Assembly: GCA_016893485.2 (NCBI GenBank)
Contig: JAFEKX020000001.1
Coordinates: forward strand, 6,279,501 to 6,343,500
Direction: 5' to 3'
DNA length: 64,000 nucleotides
DNA from: Streptomyces sp. P3
GTDB taxonomy: Bacteria; Actinomycetota; Actinomycetes; Streptomycetales; Streptomycetaceae
Shown here: positions 34,931 through 45,787 of the stretch, one piece after another
Layout of the letters: every line of letters begins with the position of its first letter
Numbering within the stretch: the stretch's first letter is position 1
Made by a program: the position numbers and the translations under genes
Notes under the pieces: generated by a model
Told to the model about the DNA's origin: nothing
The model's database searches: none
What the model saw: the letters and a program-made list of their open reading frames with translations, nothing else

Positions 34931-35308
34931 GGCCGCCGCCGGCTGTCGACACGGCGGGGCTGCCAGGCGGTTGTCGGTGCTCGGCGCCCCGGCGGGCTGA
35001 AGAGGCGTCGCCAACTGTCGATACGAGGGCGTGCCGAGCCGGTTGCCTGCCGGCGACGCCCGGGCATGCTGAAGGCCTCGCCAGTTGTCGACGGCTCCGG
35101 CCCGCCGGAGCCGTCGCCCCTCCCTCCACCCCGGCACCCCGAGGACATCGACCCCCTCGGCACCGGGGCGCGTTGAAGTCGCAGTCCCGCATGTCGGGGA
35201 GCGTGTCGGGCTTGGCGTACGCCGTTCGTGCCACAGTGCGCCCTTGGGGACGGTACCGGGCCCGAGATATCGGGTATGTGCCCATTAACCCCATGAAATC
35301 GGACATGG
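34931..35308. repeat. Spacer with about 2.5 degenerate copies of a 70-bp unit
   Basis: Between 34931 and about 35105 a unit of roughly 70 bp recurs: each copy has a variant of ccagttgtcgac then ggcggttgtcgg or cggttgcctgccgg and ends ggctgaag. Nothing coding is seen. The following 200 bp include cccgagatatcggg (35271-35284) and likely the promoter of the next gene. Confidence 0.5.
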
Positions 35309-35735
35309 GTGTGCTGGCTGGCCCGGGATGTGATCGGCTTGATCGACACCGAAGGCGACTGCGTCGAGTGGACGTTCCCCGCGGACCCGGGGCGGTCCGC
35401 GCCGCGCGCTCGGCGGTGCGCGGCCAGTTGCGCGACTGGGAGCTCGACGCGCTCGCCGACATCGCGGCGCTGCTCGTGAGCGAGCTGGTGACCAACGCGT
35501 TGCGGCACGCCACGGGCCCTATCGGTGTCCGGCTGGTCCGTCCCAAGGGGCCGGGCGATGTGCTCCTCGTCGAGGTCTCCGACCCGCTGCCCGACCCGCC
35601 CCGCGAGCGTGTCCCCGCCCCGAGGACGAGAGCGGCCGGGGTCTCCAACTCGTCGCGGGCGCCTGCGTCCGCTGGGGTACCAGGCCGGGCGAAACGGGCA
35701 AGACGGTGTGGTTCGAGCTGGCCGTACCCGGGTGA
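35309..35735 (+). CDS. ATP-binding anti-sigma-factor-type kinase (HATPase_c)
   Basis: About 142 residues, start GTG 35309 (an internal GTG at 35330 is possible). VIGLIDTEGDCVEWTFPADP, then after one missing G VRAARSAVRGQLRDWELDAL and the N box LLVSELVTNALRHATGPIGV. VLLVEVSDPLPDPP follows and, after one missing C, DESGRGLQLVAGACVRWG (G box) and KTVWFELAVPG. This is the small RsbW/SpoIIAB-like fold abundant in Streptomyces, often acting with PP2C phosphatases like the one encoded just downstream. Confidence 0.85.
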
Positions 35736-35985
35736 TCCGACCTGTACGAACCGGACAGGCGTGTCCATCGACTGGTTCAGGCCTGTGACGGTTGTCGATC
35801 CGCGTGGTTCGACTGCGTGTCCGCTGGTTAGAAGACTGGGAGTGTTGTCGCAGGGAGGTCCGAAATGCATCGGGATTGTCCTGTGATCGTGAACACCGTG
35901 TTGTGCGGCGCCGTAGTGCTGGATACTGCGGGCAGCCGCCCCGGTGACTGGTGCCGGACGCGGTGAGCTGGAGGGGACGGTTCGC

Positions 35986-38656
35986 GTGAGCGAGATACCA
36001 GCGAAGGCCACGGAGTCCGAGGACCCGTCGGACCGCGCGAGGCCTGAGGCCGCGGGTTACGTCGACGTGCCCGCCGAGGACTCCTTGTCCGTCGGCGACG
36101 CCATGTGGCAGAGCAGTCCACCCGGCTCGATCTACGACTACATCAAGGTCGCGTCCTTCTCCATCGGCCCCGACGGGCCTCGTCGACCAGTGGAGCCTGC
36201 GGGCCGAGCAGCTCTTCGGCATCTCCACGGAGCGCGCGGTGGGCATGGATCCCATCGAGGCGTTCGTCGATCCCGAACTGCACGAGCACGGCCAGCGGAA
36301 GATGGCCGAGATCCTGGACGGCCGCGAGTGGACCGGCGTGGTGCCCTTCAAGGTGCCGGAGGGCGCCGAGGGCGAGCCGGGCAAGGAGGGGCTCGCCGAG
36401 GTCTATGTGATGCCGACCCGGACCGAGGAGGGCGAGCGGGCCGCCGTCTGCATCGTCGTCGACGTCCGCATCCTGCGCCGCATAGAGACTGATCTTGCCG
36501 CGTCGCAGTCGATATTCGGTCAATCTCCGTTCGGGTTCCTGCTGATCGACCCCGACCTGCGGGTCCGCCGCGCCAACCAGCAGATCGCCAACACCTTCGG
36601 CGGCACCCCGACGACCACCGCGGCCGGGGCGTCCACGACTATCTGCAGAGCCCCGAGGCCGAGCGGATCACCGCGACCCTGCGCCGCGTCCTGGAGACCG
36701 GCAACTCCATCACGGACATGCAGGTCACCGGTCTGGTGCCGGGCTCCGACGAGCGCCGCCACTGGTCCATCAACCTCTACCGCGTGCACAGCGGAAGCGG
36801 CCGGCCCATCGGTATCGCCTGGCTCGGCACCGACGTCACCGAGCGCCGCGCCGCCGCCCGCGAGGCCGCCTCCGCGCGGCGCAATCTCGCCCTTCTGAAC
36901 GAGGCCGGCGCCCGCATCGGGAACTCCCTCGACCTGGAGACCACGGCCCGCGAACTCCTCGACGTCGTCGTCCCCGGCTTCTGCGACCTCGCGACCGTCG
37001 ACCTCTACCAGGGCCTCCTGGCCGGCGACGAGACCCCGCCCGGCCGCGCCGACGGCAGCGCCGAACTGCGCCGGGTGGCCTTCGCCAGCGCGGTCTCCGA
37101 CGCACCCTTCGTCGGCGGCGGCACCCCGTCTCCGTGGGCGCGGTCCACCACTACCCCTTCAACTCGCCCTGCGCGGACGCCCTGCGCACCGCCCGCCCGC
37201 AGTACGTCCCCGCCGAGGAGGGCGGCCTCGTCCAGTCCACGCTGGCCGTGCCGATGGTCGCCCACGACACCGTCGTAGGCCTCGCGCAGTTCGCGCGGAC
37301 GAAGGGCAGCGAGCCGTTCGGGGACCGGGACCGGGATCTCGCGGTGGAGCTGGCGGCGCGGGCCGCCGTCTGCATCGACAACGCGCGGCTGTACCGGCGC
37401 GAGCACGAACGGGCGTTGATACTGCAGCGGTCCCTGCTCCCGCCCGGCGACCCGGAGGCGTCCGGCCTCGACATCGCGTGTCGTTACCTGCCAGGGAATG
37501 CGGCCACGGAGGTCGGCGGCGACTGGTTCGACGTCATCGAACTCCCCGGCCATCGCACCGCGTTGGTGGTCGGCGACGTGATGGGCCGCGGACTGCGCGC
37601 GGCGGTGGCGATGGGTGAACTCCGCACCGCCGTCCGTACGTTGGCCCTCCTCGACCTCGAACCGGCCGAAGTGCTCTCCGCGTTGGACGAGATCGCCCGC
37701 GGCCTCGGCACCCCGGCGGCGTCCAGCAGGCCACCCGGGCCGCCCGCCGCCCCCGCGAGGCCGACCTCTCCGAGGTGTACCTCGCGACCTGTATCTACGC
37801 CGTCTACGACTCGGTGACCAGGCGCTGCACCTTCGCCAACGCGGGCCATCTCCCGCCGGTCCTGGTCGAACCGGGCGAGGCGGCGCTGATGCTCGACGTC
37901 CCGCCCGGGATGCCCCTGGGGTCGGCGGCGAGCCCTTCGAGGAGGTGGAGGTCGAACTCCCCGAGGGCGCGCTGCTGGCGCTCTACACGGATGGACTGGT
38001 CGAATCCCGTGACCACCCCTGGACGAGGGACTCCAGGCCTTCGTGGGCGCGCTGACGGACCCCGCGACCCGCAACCCGTCCGCCGACGACCGGCCGCACG
38101 CCAAGGCGGCCCTGAACGCGGACACCCACCGCGACCTGGAGGACGTCTGCGACCACGTCCTCAGCACCCTCGACACCCACCACGGCGAGGACGACATCGC
38201 CCTCCTCATGGCCCGCGTCCAGGGCCTGCCCGAGGACTCCGTCGGCGACTGGACCCTCCCGCGCGAACCACGCAGCGTGGGCCGCGCCCGCGAGTACGCC
38301 CGCGCCCGCCTCCAGTCCTGGGACCTCGAACCCCTCGTCGACACCGCCGAGTTGCTCGTCAGCGAACTGGTCACGAACGCGCTGCGGTACGGCGAGGGCG
38401 AGATCAGGCTCCGCCTCCTCCTGGACCGCACCCTGGTGTGCGAGGTCTGGGACGCGGGCCTCGTCCAGCCCGCCGCCGCCGCCGCGCCCGCGACACGGAC
38501 GAGGGCGGCCGGGGCCTCCAGCTGGTCGGGCTCCTCTCGGCGGCCTGGGGCTCACGCCGGACACCACGCGGCAAGACGGTGTGGTTCGAACTGCCGCTGC
38601 CTGACGGGGAGAACGGGATGGTGGACCCGGCGGAGGCGCTGCTCAGTCTGTTCTGA
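35986..38656 (+). CDS. PAS-PAS-GAF-PP2C (SpoIIE) phosphatase with C-terminal HATPase
   Basis: Multidomain regulator of about 890 residues. GTG 35986 has GGAGGGG upstream. PAS 1: YIKVASFSIGPDG...VDQWSLRAEQLFGISTERAV. PAS 2: SIFGQSPFGFLLIDPDLRVR, NLYRVHSGSGRPIGIAWLGT. GAF: LALLNEAGARIGNSLDLETT to ARAAVCIDNARLYRREHERA. PP2C/SpoIIE: LQRSLLPPGDPEASGLDIAC, EVGGDWFDVIELPGHRTALV, VGDVMGRGLRAAVAMGELRT (metal Asp residues), FANAGHLPPVLVEPGEAALM, LALYTDGLVESRDHP, HHGEDDIALLMARV. HATPase: LLVSELVTNALRYGEGEIRL, GRGLQLVGLLSAAWGSRRTP. It should sense a signal, dephosphorylate an anti-anti-sigma factor and possibly rephosphorylate. Breaks near 36177, 36620, 37125, 37720, 37925, 38025 and 38480. Confidence 0.92.
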
Positions 38657-38687
38657 CGGCTCGCGCTTCAGCTCCGGCCGCGCTGTC

Positions 38688-40333
38688 CTACGTCGGTGGA
38701 AGTCCCCGGCGTCTCCGGGTCTCCGGGCCGCCGAAGCTGAGGGGCGGCCCGCCGTCCGGGTCCTCGCCCAGGAGGATCCCGCCGAGTACCGCGCCGCCGA
38801 CCCCGCTCGTGTGCTCGTCGGCGGCACCGGCGTACGGGTTCCCGTGCATCCGGACGTCCCGCTCGGCCAACTCCCGTGCCTCCAGGGCGAGTACGTCGGC
38901 TACGGCCGGGTCGGTGCCGGTGTCCAGCAGCCGTAGCGCTTCGGCCAGGCGGGTCGGGCGTCGACGCCTACGGCGCCCCGGTGCGTGCCCACGAAACCGT
39001 CGGCCGCGCTGATGTCACCGCGGGTCACGAGCCGTGCGGCGAAACCGAGGACGCCGTCCTGGCCTGCGCCCAGCGGCAGCAGGGCCCGCACGATACGGCG
39101 GAGGGCGTCGAGGGGGTCGTAGGGGACATCGCTGGTGAGTTCTTCGCGAAGGGCGGCCAGGGTGGTGTGGGCGGAGGCGAGGTCGGCGGAGGATGTGACC
39201 CGTGCCCGCGCGAGCTCGGCCTCCGCGCCGGTGAGGGCGGCCGGTACCAGCTGGGCTGCGGTTACGAGGGAGTTGGCGAGCCGGTCGACGCCGGTGAGGA
39301 AGGTGTCGGCCTGGCTGATGGCTCCCTCGGCGGCGCGGAGGTCGCGGATCGCTCTGCCGGTGTCGCCCAAGTCGGTCGCCTGCCGGGCCTGGTTGAGGTG
39401 TGTGGTGGCGAACACCAGCCGGTCCTTGGCCTGTTCGACGTACCCGGAGACGGCGGTGGTGGCCGAGGCGCCGGATGCGGGATGCCGCGCGTCCAGGTCG
39501 GCGAGGGTGGCCTCCACGGCCCCGGTGCGGCCGGCGAGTTCCCGGAACCGCCCCTCCGCGACACCGAGCGCGTCGCTCATGTCCCGCTCCAGCGCCCGGA
39601 GTTGATCGAACCCGGGCGCTTCGGCGTCGAGCCGCCGCCCGGCCTCCGCACACCGCCCGACGATCCCGGCGAGGGCCTGCCGTCGGGCGGCCTCCTCCTC
39701 CGGCGCCGGGACACCGTGCTCGTACCGCACCCGTATCGCGAACGCGGCGGAGAGCTCCCGCTCGGCCTCACGCAGGGCGCCCGCGAACGGCCCGACGGCA
39801 TCCACCCCGAACCGGTCCTCGGCGAAGGCGAGTTCCTCCCGGCCGGTACGCAGACAGTCATCGGCCTGGACGAGGGCGGTACCGGCCTGCCGTTCCAGTA
39901 CGGGGAGCGGGGTCACGGGCGGCTGCGGCGACACCACGCCGGGGTCGTACGGGTACGCGCCCTACGGGTACGGCGCAGATACCCGTACCCCGCGAGGACG
40001 ACGACTCCGCCCACGGCGACGAGCGGGAGGACGAGGTCGGCGGGCGAGGTGCTTCCGGCGGAGTAGTACCCGGCGTGGCCCTCGGGGTGGTGCTCGGTGT
40101 CCTGCGCGGAGCCCTGAGCGGAGTCCGACGCGGCGTTCGGCCCGACCCCCGCACGGAGGCGCTCCCGACGGACTCGCCCCGGTCGGCCGCAACCGGAGCC
40201 TCCCCTTGATCGTCATCACCGGCAACACCAGCCACACGACCCCGGCCGCCCCACCCACCACGGCATGCACCACCCGCACGGATATGTGGGAGGTCCCGCG
40301 CCGCGGCCGGCCCTGTATCAAGGATGACGTCAC
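38688..40333 (-). CDS. TPM-protein-like coiled-coil membrane protein lacking the TPM domain
   Basis: The C-terminal 400 residues match the long helical region of actinobacterial TPM-domain proteins: PLPVLERQAGTALVQADDCL, LAFAEDRFGVDAVGPFAGAL, FDQLRALERDMSDALGVAEG, SGYVEQAKDRLVFATTHLNQ, IRDLRAAEGAISQADTFLTG, DVPYDPLDALRRIVRALLPL. After a break it ends NPYAGAADEHTSGVGGAVLG, then GGPPLSFGGPETRRRRGLPP. A transmembrane helix (ADLVLPLVAVGGVVVLAGYG) precedes. The N-terminal TPM phosphatase-like domain and its signal peptide are not found before 40333; only MTSSLIQGRPRRGTSHISVR and a hydrophobic stretch (AVVGGAAGVVWLVLPVMTIK) are present. A genuine N-terminal deletion is likely. Confidence 0.65.
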
Positions 40334-40455
40334 ATTTCGGAGCGTATGAGCAGGAATGCGGGCGCGCGACCGGGGTGAGCTTCGGGAGGGACGTGGGGAG
40401 CAGGGTTGGTGAGTGGGATGAGAGATGTACGGCTATGGGGAGGGGTGACGTGGGG

Positions 40456-41552
40456 ATGAGGCGGCGAGCAGGGGTGCGGGTGCGGGTGCGGGTGCGGGTG
40501 CGGGGGCGGGGTCGGATTCGGGGTGGGGACATATCGGGTGGGCGGAGCAGGCGAGCGCGGTGGGTTCGGCGGAGCCTGGTCGCGTTGGCGGTTGCCTTGG
40601 TGGTGCCTGTCCTCGGTGCTGAGGGCGCCCTGCGCCTCAATTACACCGGTGACCTCGCCGACGGCACGTACAGCCGGAGCAAGGACGCGATCTGGCTGGG
40701 GCACGCCTGGGTGGACGGTCGTAAGACCGACGCCGACCTGACAGCACTGGCCGGCCGGCTGAGAGGCACCGGTATCCGCGACCTGTACGTCCATTCAGGC
40801 CCCTGGAGCACGACGGCACCCTCCCGGAGTCGGACTATCCCAAGGCGGCCTGGCTGATCGAGTCCGTGCACAGGGAACTCCCCGGCGTCCGCGTCCAGGC
40901 CTGGCTGGGGGACAAGCTCGCCACCGAGAGCCCGGACGGCCTGCGCCTGCAGAACCCCGGGACCCGTACCGCGATCGTCACCTCCACCCGCCAGATCCTC
41001 GCCGCCGGCTTCGAGGGCGCCCACTTCGACCTGGAACCCCTCCACTCCGGCGACGCGGACTACCTCGACCTCCTCGACCGACTCCACGCGGTCACGCGGG
41101 CCCACGACGCCCAACTCTCCGTCGCCGCCCACCAGATCGACCCGCTCCCGGCGTTCCACTCCTTCTGGGGCACCGTGACCAACCACCCCAAGTGGTGGTC
41201 GCAGGCGTACTTCGGCCAGGTCGCCCGCCGGGTCGACCAGATCGCCGTGATGTCGTACGACACGATGCAGCCCCTGCAGAGCCTCTACGGCGGCTACGTC
41301 GCCCAGCAGACCTCGCTCGCCCTGGAGGTCACCCCGGATTCCACCGACCTCCTGATGGGCCTGCCCTTCTTCCACGAGAACCGCTTCGGCCACCACGCCT
41401 CCGCCGAGACCGTCCCCGCCGCCGTACGCGGCGTCCGCCTGGGCCTGTCCCGCACGGACGCGCACCGTACGAACTTCGGCGTCGCCCTGTACGTCGACTT
41501 CGCGGCGACGGAGGCGGACTGGACGGCGTACCGGGAGGACTGGGTGCGCTGA
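40456..41552 (+). CDS. Membrane-anchored GH18-like (TIM-barrel) hypothetical protein
   Basis: About 366 residues from ATG 40456. A basic N-terminus encoded by a (GTGCGG) repeat (RVRVRVRVRG) precedes a signal anchor (RRSLVALAVALVVPVLGAEG). The extracellular part begins DAIWLGHAWVDGRKTDADLT, LAGRLRGTGIRDLYVHSGPL. After one missing C near 40802 come AAWLIESVHRELPGVRVQAW, ILAAGFEGAHFDLEPLHSGD (strand-4 acidic motif as in GH18), LSVAAHQIDPLPAFHSFWGT, VDQIAVMSYDTMQPLQSLYG and ALYVDFAATEADWTAYREDW. The DxE-type motif and MSYD strand favour a GH18/chitinase-like fold; activity is unproven. Confidence 0.75.
40474..40505 (+). repeat. (GTGCGG)n hexanucleotide repeat in coding sequence
   Basis: Five tandem GTGCGG units encode alternating Val-Arg residues just before the signal anchor of the GH18-like protein. 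Slippage would change the length of the cytoplasmic basic tail without shifting frame. Confidence 0.85.
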
Positions 41553-41634
41553 GCACGGCACCCTCAAGTGCCGTCAAACCGGGTGCTGTTCACCTCCCGT
41601 GGCCACCCGCGGAACCCTCACCCTCACCGACACG

Positions 41635-42409
41635 TCAGCTTTCTGGAGGACGCCTTCTGATCTTCGACCCCAGCCACACCAGCGGGTCGTACTTGCGGTC
41701 AACCGCCCTTTCCTTCAAGGGGATCAGCGCGTTGTCCGTGATGTGGATGCCCTCGGGGCAGACCTCGCTGCAGCACTTGGTGATGTTGCAGTAGCCGAGG
41801 CCGTGTTCGTCCTGGGCGGTCTTCTTGCGGTCGAGGCCGCTCTCGGCCGCCGCGTCCAGCGGGTGCATGTCCAACTCCGCGACCCGCATGAGGAATCGGG
41901 GTCCGGCGAACGCCGTCTTGTTCTCCTCGTGGTCGCGCACGACATGGCAGGTGTCCTGGCACAGGAAGCACTCGATGCACTTGCGGAACTCCTGCGAGCG
42001 GTCGACGTCCTCCTGCATCATCCGGTACTCGCCGGCCGCGACCCCCTCCGGCGGTACGAACGCCGGAACCTCCCTGGCCTTCTGGTAGTTGAAGCCGACG
42101 TCCGTGACGAGATCGCGCACGACGGGGAAGGCGCGCAGCGGGGTGACGGTGATCGTCTCCTCGCGGGTGAACACCGACATGCGGGTCATGCACATCAGCC
42201 GGGGCGGCCGTTGATCTCCGCCGAGCACGAACCGCACTTGCCCGCCTTGCAGTTCCAGCGCACGGCGAGGTCGGAGGCCTGGGTGGCCTGGATGCGGTGG
42301 ATGATGTCGAGGATCACCTCGCCGTCGTTGACCTCGACCTCGAAGTCCTCCAGGTCGCCGCCCTTGACGTCCCCCGCCACACCTTGAAGCGGGCCTCGTA
42401 GCTGCTCAC
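41635..42409 (-). CDS. sdhB: Succinate dehydrogenase / fumarate reductase iron-sulfur subunit (Sdh1-type SdhB)
   Basis: About 258 residues, GTG 42409 overlapping the sdhA stop (GTGA). N-terminal plant-type ferredoxin domain: VSSYEARFKVWRGDVKGGDL (one G missing near 42372), RWNCKAGKCGSCSAEINGRP ([2Fe-2S] cysteines), and PRLMCMTRMSVFTREE after a second break near 42200. C-terminal clusters: CIECFLCQDTCHVVRD and GYCNITKCCSEVCPEGIHIT ([3Fe-4S]/[4Fe-4S]). It transfers electrons from the flavoprotein to the membrane subunit. Gene order and sequence fit the actinobacterial Sdh1-like complex. Confidence 0.94.
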
Positions 42410-44347
42410 TCGTAGAGCTCCTCTTCGGCGAGGTACTTGACCAGCTCTTCCTTCTCGAAGAGGGCGAGCAGGTCGGCGCGGATGGGGTCGGTCGTCTCAC
42501 GGGTCAGGCTGATCTGGCCGGACACCGGGTCGGTGGCCACCAACCCGCCCTCGGGATGGGTCAGTTGGCAGATCAGGTTGATGCGGCGCCAGTCGCGGTT
42601 CATGCCGGCGTGGTCCTCGCGGGTGTGTCCGCCGCGCGACTCGGTGCGCTCCAGCGCGGCCCGCGCCACGCACTCGCTGACCAGCAGCATGTTCCGCAGG
42701 TCCAGGGCGAGATGCCAGCCCGGGTTGAACTGCCGGTGGCCCTCCACTCCGGCCCGGCGTGCCCGTACCCGCAGGTCCGACAGTTTCTCCAGCGCCTGTT
42801 CCATCTCGCCCTCGCGGCGGATGATGCCGACGAGGTCGTTCATGGTCTGCTGGAGTTCCTGGTGGAGGGTGTACGGGTTCTCAGGGGTGCGGCCGTTCTC
42901 CTGGCCCGGTTCGGGGCCCTCCGCCGAGAACGGGCGCAGTGCCTCGCCGCCGCCAGGTCGACCTCGGTGTCGTCCACCAGGGGTCGTTCCGTCGCCAGGG
43001 CCGCCGCGTAATCGGCCGCGTGCCAGCCCGCCCTGCGGCCGAACACCAGCAGGTCGGACAGGGAGTTGCCGCCCAGCCGGTTGGAGCCGTGCATGCCGCC
43101 GGCCACCTCACCGGCCGCGAACAGCCCCGGTACCCCGCGCGCCGCCGCCGTGTCCGAGTCGACCGCGACGCCGCCCATCACGTAGTGACAGGTAGGGCCG
43201 ACCTCCATCGCCTCGGCGGTGATGTCGACGTCGGCGAGTTCCTTGAACTGGTGGTACATGGACGGGAGTCGGCGCCGGATGACCTCCGCCGGCATGCGGG
43301 TCGACACGTCCAGGAAGACCCCGCCGTGCGGTGAGCCGCGGCCCGCCTTCACCTCGGAGTTGATGGCGCGGGCGACCTCGTCGCGGGGGAGCAGTTCGGG
43401 GGACGCCGGTTGGTGTCCGGGTCCTCGTACCAGCGGTCGCCCTCCTCCTCCGACTCGGCGTACTTCTCCTTGAAGACGTCGGGGATGTAGTCGAACATGA
43501 ACCGCTTGCCCTCGGAGTTGCGCAGCACCCCGCCGTCGCCGCGCACCGACTCGGTGACGAGGATGCCCTTCACGGACGGCGGCCAGACCATGCCGGTCGG
43601 GTGGAACTGCACGAACTCCATGTTGAGCAGCGGCGCGCCCGCGAGCAGCGCCAGCGCGTGGCCGTCGCCCGTGTACTCCCACGAGTTCGACGTCACCTTG
43701 AAGGACTTGCCGATCCCGCCCGTCGCGATCACCACGGAGGGAGCCTCCAGGACCAGGAAGCGGCCGGTCTCGCGTTCGTAGGCGAAGACCCCGGAGACGC
43801 GGCTGCCGTCCTTCAACACCCTGGTGACCGTGCACTCCTGATAGACCTTCAGACGGGACTCGTAGTCGCCGGTCTCCTTGTGGTCCTCCTGCTGGAGCGA
43901 CACGATCTTCTGCTGGAGCGTGCGGATCAGTTCGAGCCCGGTGCGGTCGCCGACGTGGGCGAGGCGCGGGTACTCGTGGCCGCCGAAGTTGCGCTGCGAG
44001 ATCCGGCCGTCCTTCGTGCGGTCGAAGAGGGCGCCCCAGGTCTCCAACTCCCATACCCGGTCCGGGGCTTCCTTCGCGTGCAGTTCCGACATGCGCCACT
44101 GGTTGAGGAACTTGCCGCCGCGCAGGGTGTCGCGGAAGTGGACCTGCCAGTTGTCGTGCTCGTTGACGTTGGCCATCGCCGCCGCGATGCCGCCCTCGGC
44201 CATCACCGTGTGGGCCTTGCCGAACAGCGACTTGCAGATCACCGCCGTACGGGCACCGCGCTCGCGCGCCTCGATGGCGGCCCGCAGACCGGCGCCACCG
44301 GCACCGACCACGACGACGTCCCACTCCTGTCGCTCGACCACGGACAT
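42406..44347 (-). CDS. sdhA: Succinate dehydrogenase / fumarate reductase flavoprotein subunit (Sdh1-type SdhA)
   Basis: About 648 residues from ATG 44347. FAD Rossmann motif WDVVVVGAGGAGLRAAIEAR, covalent-FAD His region KAHTVMAEGGIAAAMANVNE, SVVIATGGIGKSFKVTSNSW, and the substrate loop FVQFHPTGMVWPPSVKGILV with catalytic-site TESVRGDGGVLRNSEGKRFM. MEVGPTCHYVMGGVAVDSDT, AAGEVAGGMHGSNRLGGNSL and the C-terminal helical region HPEGGLVATDPVSGQISLTR follow. It oxidises succinate to fumarate. Breaks near 43410 and 42950 are at C/G runs. Downstream of the anchor gene by 18 bp; one operon. Confidence 0.95.
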
Positions 44348-44365
44348 CAGAAGGCCCCGTCCAAT

Positions 44366-45187
44366 CTAGAAGAAGCGCGGATCATCGAAAGCTCCGGATG
44401 CGACCAGGTACACGTAGAAGTCGGCAGCCGCGACGCTGATCAACGACGCCCAGGCGAGCTGCATATGACGGTTGTTCAGCTTGCCCACGAACTTCCACGC
44501 CCGGTAGCGCACGGGATGCTTCGAGAAGTGCTTGAGCTTGCCGCCGACGATGTGCCGGCAGGAGTGGCAGGAGAGGGTGTACGCCCAGATCAGCACGATG
44601 TTGACCAGGAAGACGAGGGTGCCCAGGCCCATGTGGCCCCAGTGGTAGTGCTCGTCGCGGAAGGTCAGCACGGTGTCGTAGGTCAGCGTGCCCGCCACCA
44701 GGATCGCCGCGTAGAAGAAGTACCGGTGGACGTTCTGCAGGATCAGCGGGAAGCGGGTCTCACCGCTGTACTTCTTGTGCGGCTCGGCCACCGCGCAGGC
44801 CGGGGGCGAGGCCCAGAAGCCGCGGTAGTAGGCCTTGCGGTAGTAGTAGCAGGTCAGCCGGAAGCCGAGCGGGAAGATCAGGATGATGATGGCGGGCGAG
44901 ATGCCCCACCAGCTCCCGAAGAGATCCGCGTTCGGGCCCGCGTGCATGGTCCGGCAGCGGTCGGCTAGACAGGGCGAGTAGAACGGCGAGACATAGGGCG
45001 CCGTGTAGTAGTTCGAGTCCGCGAAGGCCCGCCACGTCGAGTAGACGACGAAGGCCAGCAGTCCGGCGGCGGTGACGGCCGGGGCCAGCCACCAGCGGTC
45101 GGTCCGCAGATGCGGGGCGTCGATCGCGGCGCGCGTACCGGTGTGTACGCCGCCGCTCTTCGGTTGGGGTTCCGTACCAGTGGCCAA
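44366..45187 (-). CDS. sdhC: Succinate dehydrogenase membrane anchor (SdhC-like, five-helix type)
   Basis: 273 residues, intact. Membrane segments: WLAPAVTAAGLLAFVVYSTW, ISPAIIILIFPLGFRLTCYY, YFFYAAILVAGTLTYDTVLT, LGTLVFLVNIVLIWAYTLSC and LAWASLISVAAADFYVYLVA. Several His residues in or near helices (NVHRYFFYA, HWGHMGLGT, CHSCRHIVGG, NNRHMQLAW) are suitable haem ligands. Adjacent to sdhA/sdhB in the order anchor-A-B, matching the Sdh1 operons of mycobacteria and Streptomyces. It reduces a quinone (menaquinone in these organisms). Confidence 0.88.
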   Translation of the reverse strand: MATGTEPQPKSGGVHTGTRAAIDAPHLRTDRWWLAPAVTAAGLLAFVVYSTWRAFADSNYYTAPYVSPFYSPCLADRCRTMHAGPNADLFGSWWGISPAIIILIFPLGFRLTCYYYRKAYYRGFWASPPACAVAEPHKKYSGETRFPLILQNVHRYFFYAAILVAGTLTYDTVLTFRDEHYHWGHMGLGTLVFLVNIVLIWAYTLSCHSCRHIVGGKLKHFSKHPVRYRAWKFVGKLNNRHMQLAWASLISVAAADFYVYLVASGAFDDPRFF

Positions 45188-45205
45188 GTCAGGACTCCGG
45201 TCGGT

Positions 45206-45495
45206 TCAGGGTGCGTGGCGGTCGTGGGCGCCGAGTCCCTCGTCGTCCGAGTCCGTCCACAGGGTGTTGTCGTAGGGGGTGTCGGGGATGGAGACGAGAT
45301 CGGGGCGCCGGGGCGCTCGATCCCTGGTGCGGCGTCACGCAGCAGCGCGACGCTCTCGCGCAGACGGTCGGCGTCGGCCTTGACCCTGCGCATCTCCAGG
45401 CCGCCGCTGCCGAATTGGTTCTCCAGCCGTCCCACCGACCTGAACAGGTCGTCGAGACAGCGCTGGACTGACGTCAGTTCGTCGTGCACGGACAT
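45206..45495 (-). CDS. Small conserved protein of the Sdh1 operon
   Basis: About 97 residues after one break near 45315. MSVHDELTSVQRCLDDLFRS, VGRLENQFGSGGLEMRRVKA, DADRLRESVALLRDAAPG, then PDLVSIPDTPYDNTLWTDSD and DEGLGAHDRHAP. The N-terminal 60 residues form a probable coiled coil; the C-terminal half is acidic and unstructured. It is the promoter-proximal gene, 18 bp before the anchor gene. Mycobacterial sdh1 operons also begin with a small protein of similar length, so a role in assembly or regulation of the complex is possible. No catalytic motif. Confidence 0.75.
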
Positions 45496-45787
45496 GACGT
45501 GACCTCACTTCCGCGGGCGTCGGCCCTGGACGGCAACGTTCATGCGCCTGCGAGTGTTGCGCGTCACACCTGCCGGTGGGAAGCGGTGTGCACGGATTGG
45601 CCGGGGTGCGTTGGTGTGTACGGGGGCAGATTCGACCATTGCGCCGCACGGGTGGGCTTCCCGGCGCCCCTCGCCGTGTCGCCCCGAAGGCCGAACCGTT
45701 TCCTCTTCAGTGGCGGCATAGATCTGATCAGCTCCATATACCACCAAAAGTGATCAGAAGTCCCGCGGTCCACCGGAGGTAGCAGTG
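45496..45787. promoter_or_regulatory. Divergent promoter region of sdh1 operon and the binding-protein gene
   Basis: 292 bp between divergent units. Near the right end it carries two tgatcag words (in gatctgatcagctcc and aagtgatcagaag) around a tatacc element, followed by ggaggt 7 bp before ATG 45788. The sdh-side promoter cannot be pinpointed; the left part contains gtgttgcgcgtcacac. Confidence 0.45.
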
